From NCBI GenBank assembly GCA_016793635.1, contig JAEUMD010000011.1, positions 248,001-312,000 on the forward strand: DNA of 64,000 nt. The letters are read 5' to 3'. Under the pieces are notes generated by a model. It saw nothing but the letters and a program-made list of their open reading frames with translations. It did no database searches and was not told where the DNA came from. This DNA is from Hyphomicrobiaceae bacterium. GTDB lineage: Bacteria > Pseudomonadota > Alphaproteobacteria > Rhizobiales > Hyphomicrobiaceae. The position numbers and the translations under genes are program-made. Below, piece after piece: positions 36,730 through 46,086 of this stretch; position 1 is the stretch's first letter; every line of letters starts with the position of its first letter.

Positions 36730-37368
36730 ATGCATTTTTACAACAACGAACGGATCGCCCTGTTCATCGATGGAGCCAATCTCTACGCCACCTCGAAAGC
36801 TTTGGGATTCGACATCGACTACAAGCGCCTACTCCAGCACTTCCGCCAGCGGGCGCAGCTGGTGCGCGCGCTGTATTACACGGCGCTCGCCGAGGACCAG
36901 GAATATTCCTCTATCCGTCCATTGATCGATTGGCTCGACTACAACGGCTATACGATGGTGACGAAACCGATCAAGGAGTTCACGGACTCGACCGGCCGCC
37001 GCAAGATCAAGGGCAACATGGACATTGAGCTCGCCGTCGATGCCATGCGACTGGCCGATACGCTCGATCACATCGTATTGTTCTCGGGCGATGGAGACTT
37101 CCGCAGCCTCGTTGGCGCATTGCAGCAGCGGGGCAAGCGCGTCAGCGTCGTCTCGACCCTGCAGACTCAGCCGCCGATGATCGCCGACGAGCTGCGCCGC
37201 CAAGCCGACCAATTCATCGACCTTGCCGATCTCGAGACCGTCATTTGCCGCGATCCCGCCCAGCGCCCGTTGCGCGAACAGCGCGAACGCGCACCCCGCT
37301 CGAGCTTCCGCTCGGTCGCCGAGCCGGTGCCGTTCGAGGATCGTGACGACCTTCCGGAAGGCGTTTAG
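36730..37368 (+). CDS. NYN-domain (LabA/DUF88-type) putative ribonuclease
   Basis: 212 residues. The PIN-like NYN nuclease domain (about 7-165) shows all expected acids: D14 and N17 in LFIDGANLY, N96 and D98 in KGNMDIELAVDAM, D104, and D121/D123 in LFSGDGDFRSLV. The C-terminal tail (170-212) is basic and disordered. Such proteins are predicted Mg2+-dependent RNases, widely conserved in alphaproteobacteria, with no firm target. The ATG at 36730 has AGGA upstream. The uracil-DNA glycosylase gene follows after 21 bp and rpoZ is divergent. Confidence 0.88.
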   Translation: MHFYNNERIALFIDGANLYATSKALGFDIDYKRLLQHFRQRAQLVRALYYTALAEDQEYSSIRPLIDWLDYNGYTMVTKPIKEFTDSTGRRKIKGNMDIELAVDAMRLADTLDHIVLFSGDGDFRSLVGALQQRGKRVSVVSTLQTQPPMIADELRRQADQFIDLADLETVICRDPAQRPLREQRERAPRSSFRSVAEPVPFEDRDDLPEGV

Positions 37369-37389
37369 CACGCTCTGCTGGCATACCTT

Positions 37390-38079
37390 ATGCCCGCTCA
37401 GCCCAAAAACATGTCGAGCAAGACTGCGCAGTCCACGGTGGGAAATCCCACCGCGGACGAACCGCCCCCCGGTTGTGCGCTCTGCCCACGGCTCGCCGAG
37501 TTCCGTGAGACCAACCAGCGGGCGGAGCCGGATTGGTTCAATGCGCCAGTCCCGTCCTTCGGCGACAGCTCTGCTCGCCTGCTGATCGTCGGGCTCGCCC
37601 CGGGCCTCAAGGGTGCCAACCGAACCGGCCGGCCGTTCACGGGGGATTATGCCGGCGTACTGCTCTACGAGACGCTTCTCGAATTCGGTTTGGCTCGCGG
37701 CACCTACGACGCACGCATCGACGACGGGCTCGTGCTGTCGGACTGCATGATCACCAACGCCGTCCGCTGCGTCCCGCCGGAAAACAAGCCGACACCCGAG
37801 GAAGCCCGAACGTGTAACGCCTTCCTCGCGGCTCGTATCGTGAGCCTGCCGAACCTCACCGCCATCCTCGCGCTCGGCCGAATTGCCCACGACGCTACGC
37901 TCTCCAGCCTCGGCGCTCGCCGCGCATCCTTCCCCTTCGCTCACGGCGCCCGCCACCAGCCGCGTCCCGGCCTCACACTTTTCGACAGCTTCCATTGCTC
38001 GCGCTACAACACCAACACCGGCCGGCTGACGCCCGAGATGTTCCGCGAGGTTGTCGGCGCAGCCCGCGCGGCCATCTGA
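37390..38079 (+). CDS. Uracil-DNA glycosylase, family 5 (UDGb) type with Fe-S cluster
   Basis: 229 residues. Excises uracil and possibly other deaminated bases from DNA. Motif A is GLAPGLKGANRTGRPFTGD (68-86), matching family 5 (G-x-A-P with NRTGR and FTGD) rather than the GEAPG of family 4. The second motif is FHCSRYNTN in place of HPS. Cysteines C29 and C32 (GCALCPRL), AVRCVPPENKPTPEE and RTCNAFL fit a [4Fe-4S] cluster. In operon distance (21 bp) of the NYN gene. A second UDG-superfamily gene exists at 62355-63125. Confidence 0.87.
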   Translation: MPAQPKNMSSKTAQSTVGNPTADEPPPGCALCPRLAEFRETNQRAEPDWFNAPVPSFGDSSARLLIVGLAPGLKGANRTGRPFTGDYAGVLLYETLLEFGLARGTYDARIDDGLVLSDCMITNAVRCVPPENKPTPEEARTCNAFLAARIVSLPNLTAILALGRIAHDATLSSLGARRASFPFAHGARHQPRPGLTLFDSFHCSRYNTNTGRLTPEMFREVVGAARAAI

Positions 38080-38297
38080 CGTCCGGTTGCAAATCCGAAA
38101 GACTGCTGGAGAAATTGTTCCCGAGCATTGCAGCCGCCTGCCCCGCGTTATGTGATAGTGCCTCGCTCCGCCGCCGATTCCGCTCCATGGGAGCATCGGT
38201 GGCTTGACTGGTTACCGCCGGCCGGACGTGCGTGCTTGCACTCCGGGCGCCGATCCGAACACAATGACGCAATCACGATCGAAGGCCCCGCAGTCCG

Positions 38298-38681
38298 ATG
38301 GAAATCGCTCCCGAGAAGGTCGCTCACGTCATCATCAAGGCGCGCGAGTACGACGCCAAGGTTGACGCCTGGAACACCGACAACGACGAAGACGACGGTG
38401 GCGAGGACAGCTCTGCCGATACCGGGCTGCGCGACGAGATCGCCGGGTTCATCGATGCCTTGAACGACGACGAGCAGGCGGAGCTCGTCGCACTGTGCTG
38501 GATCGGGCGGGGCACGTTCGAGCCGGAGGATTTCGGCGAGGCGGTCGAGACCGCTCAGAACGAGCGCGTCAATTCCGTCGCGAGCTATCTGCTCGGTGTG
38601 CCCCTGCTCGCCGACTACCTCGAGGAGGGCCTCGAAAAGATGGGCTTCTCCGTCGAGGACATCGAAAGCGACGTGATGTGA
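38298..38681 (+). CDS. DUF3775-family small acidic protein
   Basis: 127 residues, strongly acidic, unknown function. It starts MEIAPEKVAHVIIKAREYDA, has a low-complexity acidic patch (NTDNDEDDGGED), then LNDDEQAELVALCWIGRGTF and a C-terminal VASYLLGVPLLADYLEEGLE. This arrangement is that of DUF3775. The ribosome site is weak. It is 218 bp after the glycosylase gene and convergent with the peroxiredoxin-like gene. Confidence 0.82.
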   Translation: MEIAPEKVAHVIIKAREYDAKVDAWNTDNDEDDGGEDSSADTGLRDEIAGFIDALNDDEQAELVALCWIGRGTFEPEDFGEAVETAQNERVNSVASYLLGVPLLADYLEEGLEKMGFSVEDIESDVM

Positions 38682-38771
38682 TGCGACATGCGGAACGGCA
38701 CGACGACTGGGCCGCGCCGCTGCAACGATGCGGCACCCTACCTCGCTTTTTCGGGCGGCGACGCGCCAGTC

Positions 38772-39308
38772 TCAAAGCGTAGCGAGCACCTCGGCTGCGT
38801 GCCTGTCGGGTGGATGCACGGGATAGAAGCAACGCTCGATGCGACCATCACGTAGCAAGAGCGTGAGGCGCCTGAGGTACGAGACGCCACCGGTCTCGAA
38901 GCGTGGCAGGCCCAGTGCATCGGCGAACGCGAAGCCCGCGTCCGAGAGCAGCGGATAGGTGATGCCCGCGCGCCGCGCGAACGCCTGCTGGTCCGCGCTC
39001 GTCTGCCCGCTCATTCCGAACACCTTGACGCCGCGCACGGCGAATTGCGGCATCAGATCGCGGAAGCCTTCGGCCTCCGGCGTCGAACCGTGGGCACCCG
39101 CGATATCGTCCCATCCAGGCGGGTTCGGCGCACCCGGCGTGCCGGTGAAGGGATAGACGAACAGAACCGCACGTCCGGCAATCGCGGACATGTCGATGCC
39201 GACATCTGCCGAGGAGGCGAGCCGCATCGACGGCAAGGCGAGACCGGCGACCAGATGCGCCGCCCCGCCATCGTCACTCGGCGCCGGCCATGGCCATTCC
39301 CCCGCCAT
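38772..39308 (-). CDS. Peroxiredoxin-like protein lacking the peroxidatic cysteine
   Basis: 178 residues with an AhpC/TSA thioredoxin-like fold: VLFVYPFTGTPGAPNPPGW, then the segment around 70-85 and a C-terminal RRLTLLLRDGRIERCFYP. In canonical relatives the loop reads GCTPQSCAFRD, with the peroxidatic cysteine in GCTP. Here it is GSTPEAEGFRD, with S75 and no second cysteine; the only Cys is C160 near the C-terminus. Thiol peroxidase activity by the normal mechanism is therefore unlikely. I believe a Ser-bearing subfamily exists, so this may be an inherited change rather than decay. The gene is upstream of smpB relative to transcription only by position; they are 110 bp apart. Confidence 0.83.
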   Translation of the reverse strand: MAGEWPWPAPSDDGGAAHLVAGLALPSMRLASSADVGIDMSAIAGRAVLFVYPFTGTPGAPNPPGWDDIAGAHGSTPEAEGFRDLMPQFAVRGVKVFGMSGQTSADQQAFARRAGITYPLLSDAGFAFADALGLPRFETGGVSYLRRLTLLLRDGRIERCFYPVHPPDRHAAEVLATL

Positions 39309-39417
39309 TCACTCTCTCCCCGTCCCCACAGCGTTATCGACGTCGCCGCCATCGCGCTTCCGGTCTCCTCCGGCCGCAAACCGCGTACCAACGCAAGGGC
39401 AAGCCCTTCCCCGGACG

Positions 39418-39894
39418 CTATCCCTTGTCGCGCATCAATCGCTGCTTCTGCCGGTTCCAGTCGCGCTTCGCCTGGTCCTCGCGCTTGTCGTGCAGCTTCT
39501 TGCCCTCGGCAAGCGCCAGCTTCATTTTCGCGATGCCGCGCGCGTTGAAATAGAGTTCGAGCGGAATGAGCGTCATACCCTTGCGTTCGATCGCGATCGC
39601 AAGCTTGTGCAGCTCGCGTTTCGAGACGAGCAGTTTACGCCGCCGCTTCGGCTCGTGCTGGAAGAACGGCCCGGCCTGCTGGTACTCCGGAATGGTCGCG
39701 TTGATGAGCCACAGCTCGCCGTCCTCAACCGAGGCGTAACTCTCGGCGATGTTCGCGTGTCCCTTGCGCAGCGACTTCACTTCGGTCCCGGTGAGGGCGA
39801 GCCCCGCCTCGAGGTCCTCCGAGATACGGAATTCGAAACGCGCTTTCCGGTTTTCGGAGACAATCTTGCGGCCGTCGTCCTTGCTGGCCGCCAT
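39418..39894 (-). CDS. smpB: SsrA-binding protein SmpB
   Basis: tmRNA-binding protein for trans-translation rescue of stalled ribosomes. 158 residues. It contains [49 protein letters not shown] and the basic C-terminal tail [15 protein letters not shown]. It sits downstream of dapA on the same strand, a common alphaproteobacterial pair, but a 69-bp tandem duplication separates them. No tmRNA gene was seen in the window. Confidence 0.96.
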   Translation of the reverse strand: MAASKDDGRKIVSENRKARFEFRISEDLEAGLALTGTEVKSLRKGHANIAESYASVEDGELWLINATIPEYQQAGPFFQHEPKRRRKLLVSKRELHKLAIAIERKGMTLIPLELYFNARGIAKMKLALAEGKKLHDKREDQAKRDWNRQKQRLMRDKG

Positions 39895-40237
39895 GAGCGG
39901 TAGTCCTTCTTTGTTGTCCGGCGCCTGCGCCGGCGGCCCTCGGCCGCTGAGCCCGCTCGCGCGGGCTGTTTGTTACTTCGTCAAGTCCGGCGCCTGCGCC
40001 GGCGGCCCTCGGCCGCTGAGCCCGCTCGCACGGGCTGTTTGTTACTTCGTCAAGTCCGGCGCATGAGCGGACCGTCGATCCTTGCATTGGCCTGCGTCTG
40101 CGCAAACGCGACGCCGAACGGGCTGGCCCGCCAGCGCCGCGCAGGCGCCGACGGGCATCGTTTGGATCGAAGGAGCGACTGCTTATAGGCACGGCCTGAC
40201 GGCGTGCCCACTGTCGCGCACGGCTCGCGCCGCTCGC
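39895..40237. other. dapA-smpB intergenic region
   Basis: 343 bp with no supported gene. Most of it is the 69-bp tandem duplication (39916-40062). A minus-strand frame across the duplication encodes a repeated Arg/Ala-rich peptide and is considered a by-product of the repeat. Confidence 0.55.
39916..40062. repeat. 69-bp tandem direct repeat, two full copies plus a 9-bp remnant
   Basis: Copies at 39916-39984 and 39985-40053 differ at one position (G at 39961, A at 40030). A third copy begins at 40054 (GTCCGGCGC) and breaks off after 9 bp. Each unit carries GC-rich inverted repeats, including AGCCCGC with GCGGGCT followed by TGTTTGTTACTT, a terminator-like structure on the plus strand. The near-identity suggests a recent duplication by slippage or recombination. 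Confidence 0.9.
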
Positions 40238-41146
40238 CTATTCGGCCGCGACGCGGAACACCGTGCCCCCCTTGCCCGTGACACCGACCTGCGCCAGCGC
40301 GGCGTCGACGACGCGCTTCCCCGCGTCCGAAACCGGCACCATCGGCAGACGCATCTCGTCCGAGCAGAAACCGAGCCGCGACGCGGCATACTTCACCGGC
40401 CCGGGATTGGTTTCTACGAACATGGCGTCGAACAGCGGCATCAGGCGGTCCTGAAGCGCCAGCGCCGTCTTGAAGTCTCCCGCCAACGTCGCGTTCTGCA
40501 GCTCCGCGACCAGCCGCGGCGCGACGTTGGACGCCACCGAAATGACGCCCTGCCCGCCGTGCGCGTTGAAGCCGAGAGCGGTCCCGTCCTCGCCCGAGAG
40601 CTGGCAGAACTTGTCGCCCATCGCGATCCGCTGCTGCGTGACGCGGCCGATGTTCGCCGTCGCGTCCTTGACGCCGACGACGTTCTTCAGCTCGAACAGG
40701 CGCGCCATCGTCGCAACCGACATGTCGACCACCGAACGCCCGGGGATATTGTAGATGACGATCGGAACGTCGACGGCGTCGTTGATCGCCTTGTAGTGCT
40801 GGTAGAGCCCCTCCTGGGTCGGCTTGTTGTAATACGGCGTGACGATCAGGATGGCGTCGGCGCCCGCCTTCTTGGCGTGCTGGGACAGCTCGATCGCTTC
40901 CGCGGTCGAGTTCGATCCGGTGCCGGCGATGATCGGCACGCGCTTGCGGGCCACCTCGATGGTGATCTCGATGACGCGCTTGTGCTCGTCGTAATCGAGC
41001 GTCGGGCTCTCGCCGGTTGTGCCGACCGGCACGAGGCCATGAATGCCCTCGGCGATCTGCCATTCGACGATGCCGGCGAGTGCATCCTCGTCGAGCGCGC
41101 CATTCTTGAAGGGTGTTATCAGCGCGGTGAACGATCCCTTGAACAT
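40238..41146 (-). CDS. dapA: 4-hydroxy-tetrahydrodipicolinate synthase (DapA)
   Basis: First committed enzyme of the lysine/diaminopimelate branch: condenses pyruvate with aspartate semialdehyde. 302 residues. TIM barrel with T43/T44 (VGTTGESPT), Y132 ([10 protein letters not shown]), R137 and Schiff-base lysine K160 ([13 protein letters not shown]), all intact. The start at 41146 gives the standard [13 protein letters not shown]. It is divergent from the lytic transglycosylase gene and upstream of smpB. Confidence 0.97.
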   Translation of the reverse strand: MFKGSFTALITPFKNGALDEDALAGIVEWQIAEGIHGLVPVGTTGESPTLDYDEHKRVIEITIEVARKRVPIIAGTGSNSTAEAIELSQHAKKAGADAILIVTPYYNKPTQEGLYQHYKAINDAVDVPIVIYNIPGRSVVDMSVATMARLFELKNVVGVKDATANIGRVTQQRIAMGDKFCQLSGEDGTALGFNAHGGQGVISVASNVAPRLVAELQNATLAGDFKTALALQDRLMPLFDAMFVETNPGPVKYAASRLGFCSDEMRLPMVPVSDAGKRVVDAALAQVGVTGKGGTVFRVAAE

Positions 41147-41572
41147 GGGAGCCTGATCCTGTTGCGTGCCGTTTGGCTTGCTGATGGTTTCCCGTTTCCG
41201 GGATACGAATTTGGTCGTGCTTCGGTCGCGACTTCGGCCCGGATTTCTCCCGGACCATCGGTCGTGCTCGCGGCTTTGCCTTCCTCTCGCCGCACTGAGA
41301 CGGCGGACTGCGAATCAAGACTTTAGCCGGATTTGACCTTGGATGCGGCATCGACCGCCACGCCCCCCGCGGGACAATGCGCTCTGGGCCCATGTCGCGA
41401 AAGCGTGAAACGTGATCTAAGTGCCTGACCGGCCGCGGGATTGAGTTATTGCAATCTCCGCTCCGCCCCCGAGGTCTGAGCCCACCGGGCCGACTGACCG
41501 AGGTTGACATTAGTCGCACGGGGCCTCAGCCGCAAGCGAGCGGCCTGGCCCGCCACCCCGAGAAAGGCGCTC
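41147..41572. other. Divergent region between dapA and the lytic transglycosylase
   Basis: About 425 bp. No gene or strong motif was recognised. A loose TTGAG-N4-TGCAA palindrome at 41442-41455 is too degenerate to call. The transglycosylase start is uncertain, so up to about 70 bp may be coding. Confidence 0.4.
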
Positions 41573-43843
41573 GTGTTGCAGCCCCTCCGCAAGAGTGAAG
41601 CCGATCGGCCGACGTACTGCACGGTCCGTTTCCGCCCTGTCCCCTCATGTGATCGCCCAGCCAGTCGGGCAGCCGCATGCGCGCTCACCGTACTCGCCGC
41701 CGCCGCGCTCTGCCCGTCCCTGCCCGCATGCGCGGAGCCAGCGGCCGCGGCGACGAAGTCCGCACCCCCTGCCGCCGCGCCTGCCGCAGCGCCCCCCATC
41801 GCACCCGCGCCGCGCTCGGGCGTCGCCGCCGAAGCCGGATATCGCAAGGGCGCCGACGAGGTCATCAAACCGCTGCTCGACGTCGAGATCGACGCCGCCG
41901 ATCTTACCAGGGTTAAACAGGCGTTCGCCGCCATTGGCGCCGCTGACATCAATAAGGGCCGCGCGCTCGCGGCCGAGATCTCTCACCCGACCGCGAAAAA
42001 GCTCGTCTCCTGGTACGCCCTCTCACGAGGCTATGGCGCGGCCGCCGATTATAGGGACTTCCTCGCCAAGAACCCGACCTGGCCGCAGCGCTGGCTGCTC
42101 CAGCAGCGGATGGAGGAAGCCCTGTTCACGGGCGGCGGCGACGCGGGCGCCATCGTCGGCTATTTCAAGGATGGCGAACCGCAGACAGCCACGGGCGGCG
42201 CCGCTCTAGCGTCCGCCTTTCTGGCGCTCGGAGACAAGGACAAGGCCCGTGCACTCGCCGCCAAGGTTTGGCGCGACGGCGACCTGCCGACGACGTTAGA
42301 GACCGGATTTCTCGAACGCTTCGGTGCCTTGCTGACCCCCGCCGATCACCGCTGGCGGCTCGACCGCTATCTGATGGGGGACCGGCGTTGGAAGGATGGA
42401 CGCAACGCGCAGGCCGCCTACGTTCGCCGCCTCATCCCGCTCCTCCCCGCGGACGAACGCAAGAAGGCGGAGGCACGCCTTGCGGTCTACTTGCGATCGT
42501 CCGCTGGCGAAAAGCTCATGAGCGAGCTTCCATCGGACGGCAAACCCGACTGGGGCCTGACGTTCCAGCGCATCCAGATGCTCCGGCGCAAGGGCAACAA
42601 CGCCGCCGCCATCAAGCTGATGCTCGACGCGCCGATCGACACGGACAAGATCGTCAGCCCCGACGACTGGTGGGACGAGCGCCGCGCGCTCTCCTACGAG
42701 GCACTGGAAAAGGGTGACGCCAAGCTCGCCTACAAGCTCGTCGCCGAAGCCGGGGCGCTGACCGTGAACCCGCTCAAGGCCCAGCGCTTCATGGCGGGAT
42801 GGATCGCGAAACGTCACCTCGACGACACCGCCGGCGCCGAGCGCCACTTCCGCGCCATGCGGGACGCGGCCGATGGGCCGCTGAGCCGTGCCAAGGCGGA
42901 CTACTGGCTTGCCCGCGCGCTCGAAGCCAAGGGTGACACGGGCGAAGCGCGAAAGCACTACCTGCGTGCCGCCGCCGAGCGCGACACCTTCCACAGTCTG
43001 CTGGCCCGGTTGAAGCTCGAGCCCGGTACGCAGCCGCTCGAAATTTCGCCCCCCAAGACGGCGAGCGACGACGAGGTCGCAGCGTTCCGCGGACTTGATT
43101 CTCTGCTTGCGCCCGTGATCGCCAAGAAGGCGGGCCTCGGCGGCGAGATTACGCGCCCATTCCTCGCCAACAGCCGCACCGCCCGCAACAGCGAAGCTTG
43201 GTCCGCTCTCGTCGCCCACCTCGCCGAGACGCTCGGCGATACGCAGATGTCGCTCCGGATCGCCAAGTCCGCGCTCGGCGACGGCCACAACCTGCTGATC
43301 TATTCCTATCCGCTCGGCGCGTTCCCCGCCTACTCGCCGCTGCGCCAGCCGCCTGAACCTGCGTTCCTGCTCTCCATCGCGCGTCAGGAAACCGAGTTCA
43401 ACACCCAGATCGTCTCCGGCGCCGGCGCACGCGGGCTGTTGCAGGTGATGCCGATTACCGCGCGGCACGTCTGCACCGACTACAAGATCAAATGCGATAT
43501 CCCCCGCCTGCTCACCGACAAGGTCTACAACACCATGATCGGCTCGGCCTACATCGCCGACCGCATGGGCGAGTTCGGCGGCAACTACGTGCTGACTCTC
43601 GCCGGCTACAACGCCGGTCCCGGCCGTGCCCGCCAATGGATCCGCGAGTTCGGTGATCCGCGCTCCGGCAAGATCGATCCGATCGACTGGATCGAGCGCA
43701 TCCCATTCGAGGAAACGCGCGAGTACGTCGGCAAGGTTCTGTCGAACATCCAGATCTACCGCGCGCGGATCGGCGACCAGCCGGCATTGCGTCTGGAGAA
43801 GGATCTCGGCCTGAAGAACCGTGGCGAGGCACGCGCGGAATAA
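41573..43843 (+). CDS. Soluble lytic murein transglycosylase (Slt70-like)
   Basis: Periplasmic enzyme that cleaves peptidoglycan with 1,6-anhydro-muramyl formation. About 756 residues from the GTG at 41573 (AAAGG upstream); a TTG at 41504 is an alternative. The signal peptide is AACALTVLAAAALCPSLPA, followed by an Ala/Pro linker. A long helical superhelix spans about 110-570. The C-terminal catalytic domain has E606 in SIARQETEFN, GARGLLQVMPITA and GYNAGPGRARQW. Length and layout match Slt70. Confidence 0.9.
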   Translation: MLQPLRKSEADRPTYCTVRFRPVPSCDRPASRAAACALTVLAAAALCPSLPACAEPAAAATKSAPPAAAPAAAPPIAPAPRSGVAAEAGYRKGADEVIKPLLDVEIDAADLTRVKQAFAAIGAADINKGRALAAEISHPTAKKLVSWYALSRGYGAAADYRDFLAKNPTWPQRWLLQQRMEEALFTGGGDAGAIVGYFKDGEPQTATGGAALASAFLALGDKDKARALAAKVWRDGDLPTTLETGFLERFGALLTPADHRWRLDRYLMGDRRWKDGRNAQAAYVRRLIPLLPADERKKAEARLAVYLRSSAGEKLMSELPSDGKPDWGLTFQRIQMLRRKGNNAAAIKLMLDAPIDTDKIVSPDDWWDERRALSYEALEKGDAKLAYKLVAEAGALTVNPLKAQRFMAGWIAKRHLDDTAGAERHFRAMRDAADGPLSRAKADYWLARALEAKGDTGEARKHYLRAAAERDTFHSLLARLKLEPGTQPLEISPPKTASDDEVAAFRGLDSLLAPVIAKKAGLGGEITRPFLANSRTARNSEAWSALVAHLAETLGDTQMSLRIAKSALGDGHNLLIYSYPLGAFPAYSPLRQPPEPAFLLSIARQETEFNTQIVSGAGARGLLQVMPITARHVCTDYKIKCDIPRLLTDKVYNTMIGSAYIADRMGEFGGNYVLTLAGYNAGPGRARQWIREFGDPRSGKIDPIDWIERIPFEETREYVGKVLSNIQIYRARIGDQPALRLEKDLGLKNRGEARAE

Positions 43844-43954
43844 TCAACTGCGCCTGCACCGGCTCTTGCCCGCAAAAATGCCGGTCGAGCGAAAATAGGT
43901 GGACCGCCGCCGTCGCTCGGTGGAACCTTGCCCCGATTCTATCGTGGAGCCACC

Positions 43955-44929
43955 ATGCCGACGCTCACCGGACGCACCGATGCCCGCTTCGAGGAAGTCC
44001 GCTTCACCGCGCGTGACGGCCTTCGCCTCTACGCCCGCCGTTACCCGGCCAAGGGCTCCGGGGAGGCGGCGCGGCCCGTCCTCTGTCTCGCCGGCCTCAC
44101 CCGCAACAGCCGCGATTTTCACACCTTCGCCACGGCCCTTTCGAGCGACCCAACCCGGCCGCGAGAGGTGTGGACGCTCGACACGCGCGGGCGCGGCTAC
44201 TCCGATCACGATCCCGACTGGCGTAACTATGCCGTGCCCATCGAGATGCTCGATGCCCTCGACCTGCTGACCATGCAGGAGCTCTCCGACGTGGCACTGG
44301 TCGGCACGTCGCGCGGCGGGCTGATCGCCATGGTTATGGCGGCGGTGCAACCGTCCGCCATCGGCGCCGTCGTACTGAACGATATCGGCCCGGTGGTCGA
44401 GACCGAGGGCCTGCTGCGCATCATGGGGTATGTCGGGCGCATGCCGACCCCGGCCTCTTGGGACGATGCCGCCGCGATCCTGCGCGACCTCAACAAGCGC
44501 CAGTTCACCACCATCCCCGACAAGGATTGGCTCGAAATCGCCCGCCAGATCTTCAACGAGAAGGGTGGACGCCCCGTCCCGGGTTACGATCCGAAGGTGG
44601 CACGCTCGCTCTCTGCCCTCGAGGGACCGATGCCCGCGCTCTGGCCGCAGTTCGGCGCACTGGCCCGGGTGCCCGTGATGGTGCTTCGCGGCGAAAACTC
44701 AGACCTTCTCTCGGCCGCAACGGTCACCGAGATGGAACGTCGCCACCCGGCGATGACGAGTCTCGTCGTTCCGGGCGAAGGCCACGCACCATGGCTTCGC
44801 GATGCCGCGACGATCGGGGCCATCCGCGACTTCCTCGTCAGCGCCGACGCCCAGGGTGCGCATGCCAATGGAGCGGTAGGCGCACGCAGCACCGCGGCCC
44901 CAACGCAAGCCGCGCGCGCCGGCGCGTGA
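43955..44929 (+). CDS. Alpha/beta hydrolase
   Basis: 324 residues, cytosolic. Oxyanion region LCLAGLTRNSRDF, nucleophile elbow VGTSRGGLIAM (Ser in G-T-S-R-G), candidate acid in LRGENSDLLS and histidine in PGEGHAPWLRD, so the triad looks complete. The substrate cannot be predicted. The ATG at 43955 is chosen because GGAG precedes it. The stop overlaps the GTG of the FAD oxidoreductase (GTGA at 44926-44929), so the two are translationally coupled and may share a pathway. The Ala/Thr-rich tail is unconserved. Confidence 0.88.
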   Translation: MPTLTGRTDARFEEVRFTARDGLRLYARRYPAKGSGEAARPVLCLAGLTRNSRDFHTFATALSSDPTRPREVWTLDTRGRGYSDHDPDWRNYAVPIEMLDALDLLTMQELSDVALVGTSRGGLIAMVMAAVQPSAIGAVVLNDIGPVVETEGLLRIMGYVGRMPTPASWDDAAAILRDLNKRQFTTIPDKDWLEIARQIFNEKGGRPVPGYDPKVARSLSALEGPMPALWPQFGALARVPVMVLRGENSDLLSAATVTEMERRHPAMTSLVVPGEGHAPWLRDAATIGAIRDFLVSADAQGAHANGAVGARSTAAPTQAARAGA

Positions 44930-46044
44930 GCACCGATGTCGAGGCCCTCGTCGTCGGCGGTGGCGTCGTCGGCCTCGCCATCGCCGCCGAGCTCGCGCGG
45001 CGCGGCGGTGCGCCCCTTCTCGTCGAGCAGCACGCGCGCGTCGGCATGGAAACGTCGTCGCGCAATTCGGAGGTCATTCACGCCGGGCTCTATTATCCGC
45101 CGGGCAGCCTGAAGGCACGGCTTTGTGTCGAGGGGCGCGAACTCCTCTACCGCTTCGCCGCCGAAAGCGGCGTCACCGCCAAACAGATCGGCAAGCTCGT
45201 CGTGGCAACGAGCGACAGCGAGGTACCGGCTCTCGCGGCGCTGGCGGACAACGCGACACGCAACGGCGTCGACGATCTCGTTCTTCTCGATGCTGCCGCG
45301 GCACGCGCGCTCGAACCGGCGGTGTCTTGCGTCTCTGCATTCCTTTCGCCCTCGACCGGCATCGTCGACAGCCACGGCCTGATGCTCGCACTCGAAGGGC
45401 ATATCCAGGCGTACGGCGGCGAGATCGCGCTCGCGACGCGCGCTGTCTCATTCACCCGAACTGGCGAACACTTCGCCGTCGAGCTCGAAAGTGCTGGCGC
45501 GCTGACAACGCTCACCACGCGCGCACTCATCATCTCCACCGGCCTGCAGGCGAGCACGCTTTCGGCGGAATTGTTCAAGGGAACGCCCTATGACCCGCCG
45601 CAGACGTTGCTCGCCAAGGGCCACTATTTCACGCTCGCTGCACGTGCGCCGTTCTCACGACTCATCTACCCGATGCCGCCACCAGGCGGGCTCGGTGTGC
45701 ATCTCACGCTCGATACCGCGGGTGCCGCGCGTTTCGGCCCTGACGTGCAATGGATCGCCGAGGCCAGCTACGATTTCGACGATCCCGAGGGCGCGCGGCG
45801 GCGATCCTTCGAGCGTGCGATCCGCCGCTGGTGGCCCGATCTTCCGAACGATGCACTGCTTGCGGGCTACACCGGCATCCGGCCGAAGATCTCGCGCCCC
45901 GGAGAGCCCGCTGCGGACTTCGCGATCCACGGCCCCGCGACGCACGGCATCGAGCGCCTCGTCGCGCTCTTCGGCATCGAGAGTCCTGGGCTCACGGCCG
46001 CGCTCGCCATCGCGCGGCATGTTGCCGGTCTGATCGACGCCTAA
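44926..46044 (+). CDS. FAD-dependent oxidoreductase, DAO family (L-2-hydroxyglutarate dehydrogenase-like)
   Basis: 372 residues. Rossmann FAD site at the N-terminus: LVVGGGVVGLAIAAELARRG. Then ETSSRNSEVIHAGLYYPPGS and LKARLCVEGRELLYRF, the pattern of L-2-hydroxyglutarate oxidases (LhgO/L2HGDH). Central SCVSAFLSPSTGIVDSHGLM and a C-terminal GYTGIRPKISRPGEP agree with the family. It may oxidise L-2-hydroxyglutarate or a related hydroxy acid. The GTG start overlaps the hydrolase stop. Convergent with aapM. Confidence 0.88.
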   Translation: MSTDVEALVVGGGVVGLAIAAELARRGGAPLLVEQHARVGMETSSRNSEVIHAGLYYPPGSLKARLCVEGRELLYRFAAESGVTAKQIGKLVVATSDSEVPALAALADNATRNGVDDLVLLDAAAARALEPAVSCVSAFLSPSTGIVDSHGLMLALEGHIQAYGGEIALATRAVSFTRTGEHFAVELESAGALTTLTTRALIISTGLQASTLSAELFKGTPYDPPQTLLAKGHYFTLAARAPFSRLIYPMPPPGGLGVHLTLDTAGAARFGPDVQWIAEASYDFDDPEGARRRSFERAIRRWWPDLPNDALLAGYTGIRPKISRPGEPAADFAIHGPATHGIERLVALFGIESPGLTAALAIARHVAGLIDA

Positions 46045-46086
46045 GGACCGATGCGGTTTCGACACCTTGCCGATGCTGCTCTTCGT

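Noticed and set aside
39725-40192. Minus-strand frame encoding a duplicated Arg/Ala-rich peptide upstream of smpB
   Set aside because: The repetition comes from the 69-bp DNA repeat; the frame overlaps smpB in another phase and has no ribosome site.
41442-41455. TTGAG-N4-TGCAA as an FNR-like site between dapA and the transglycosylase gene
   Set aside because: Two inner positions of one half-site mismatch the consensus and neither gene has a link to oxygen control.
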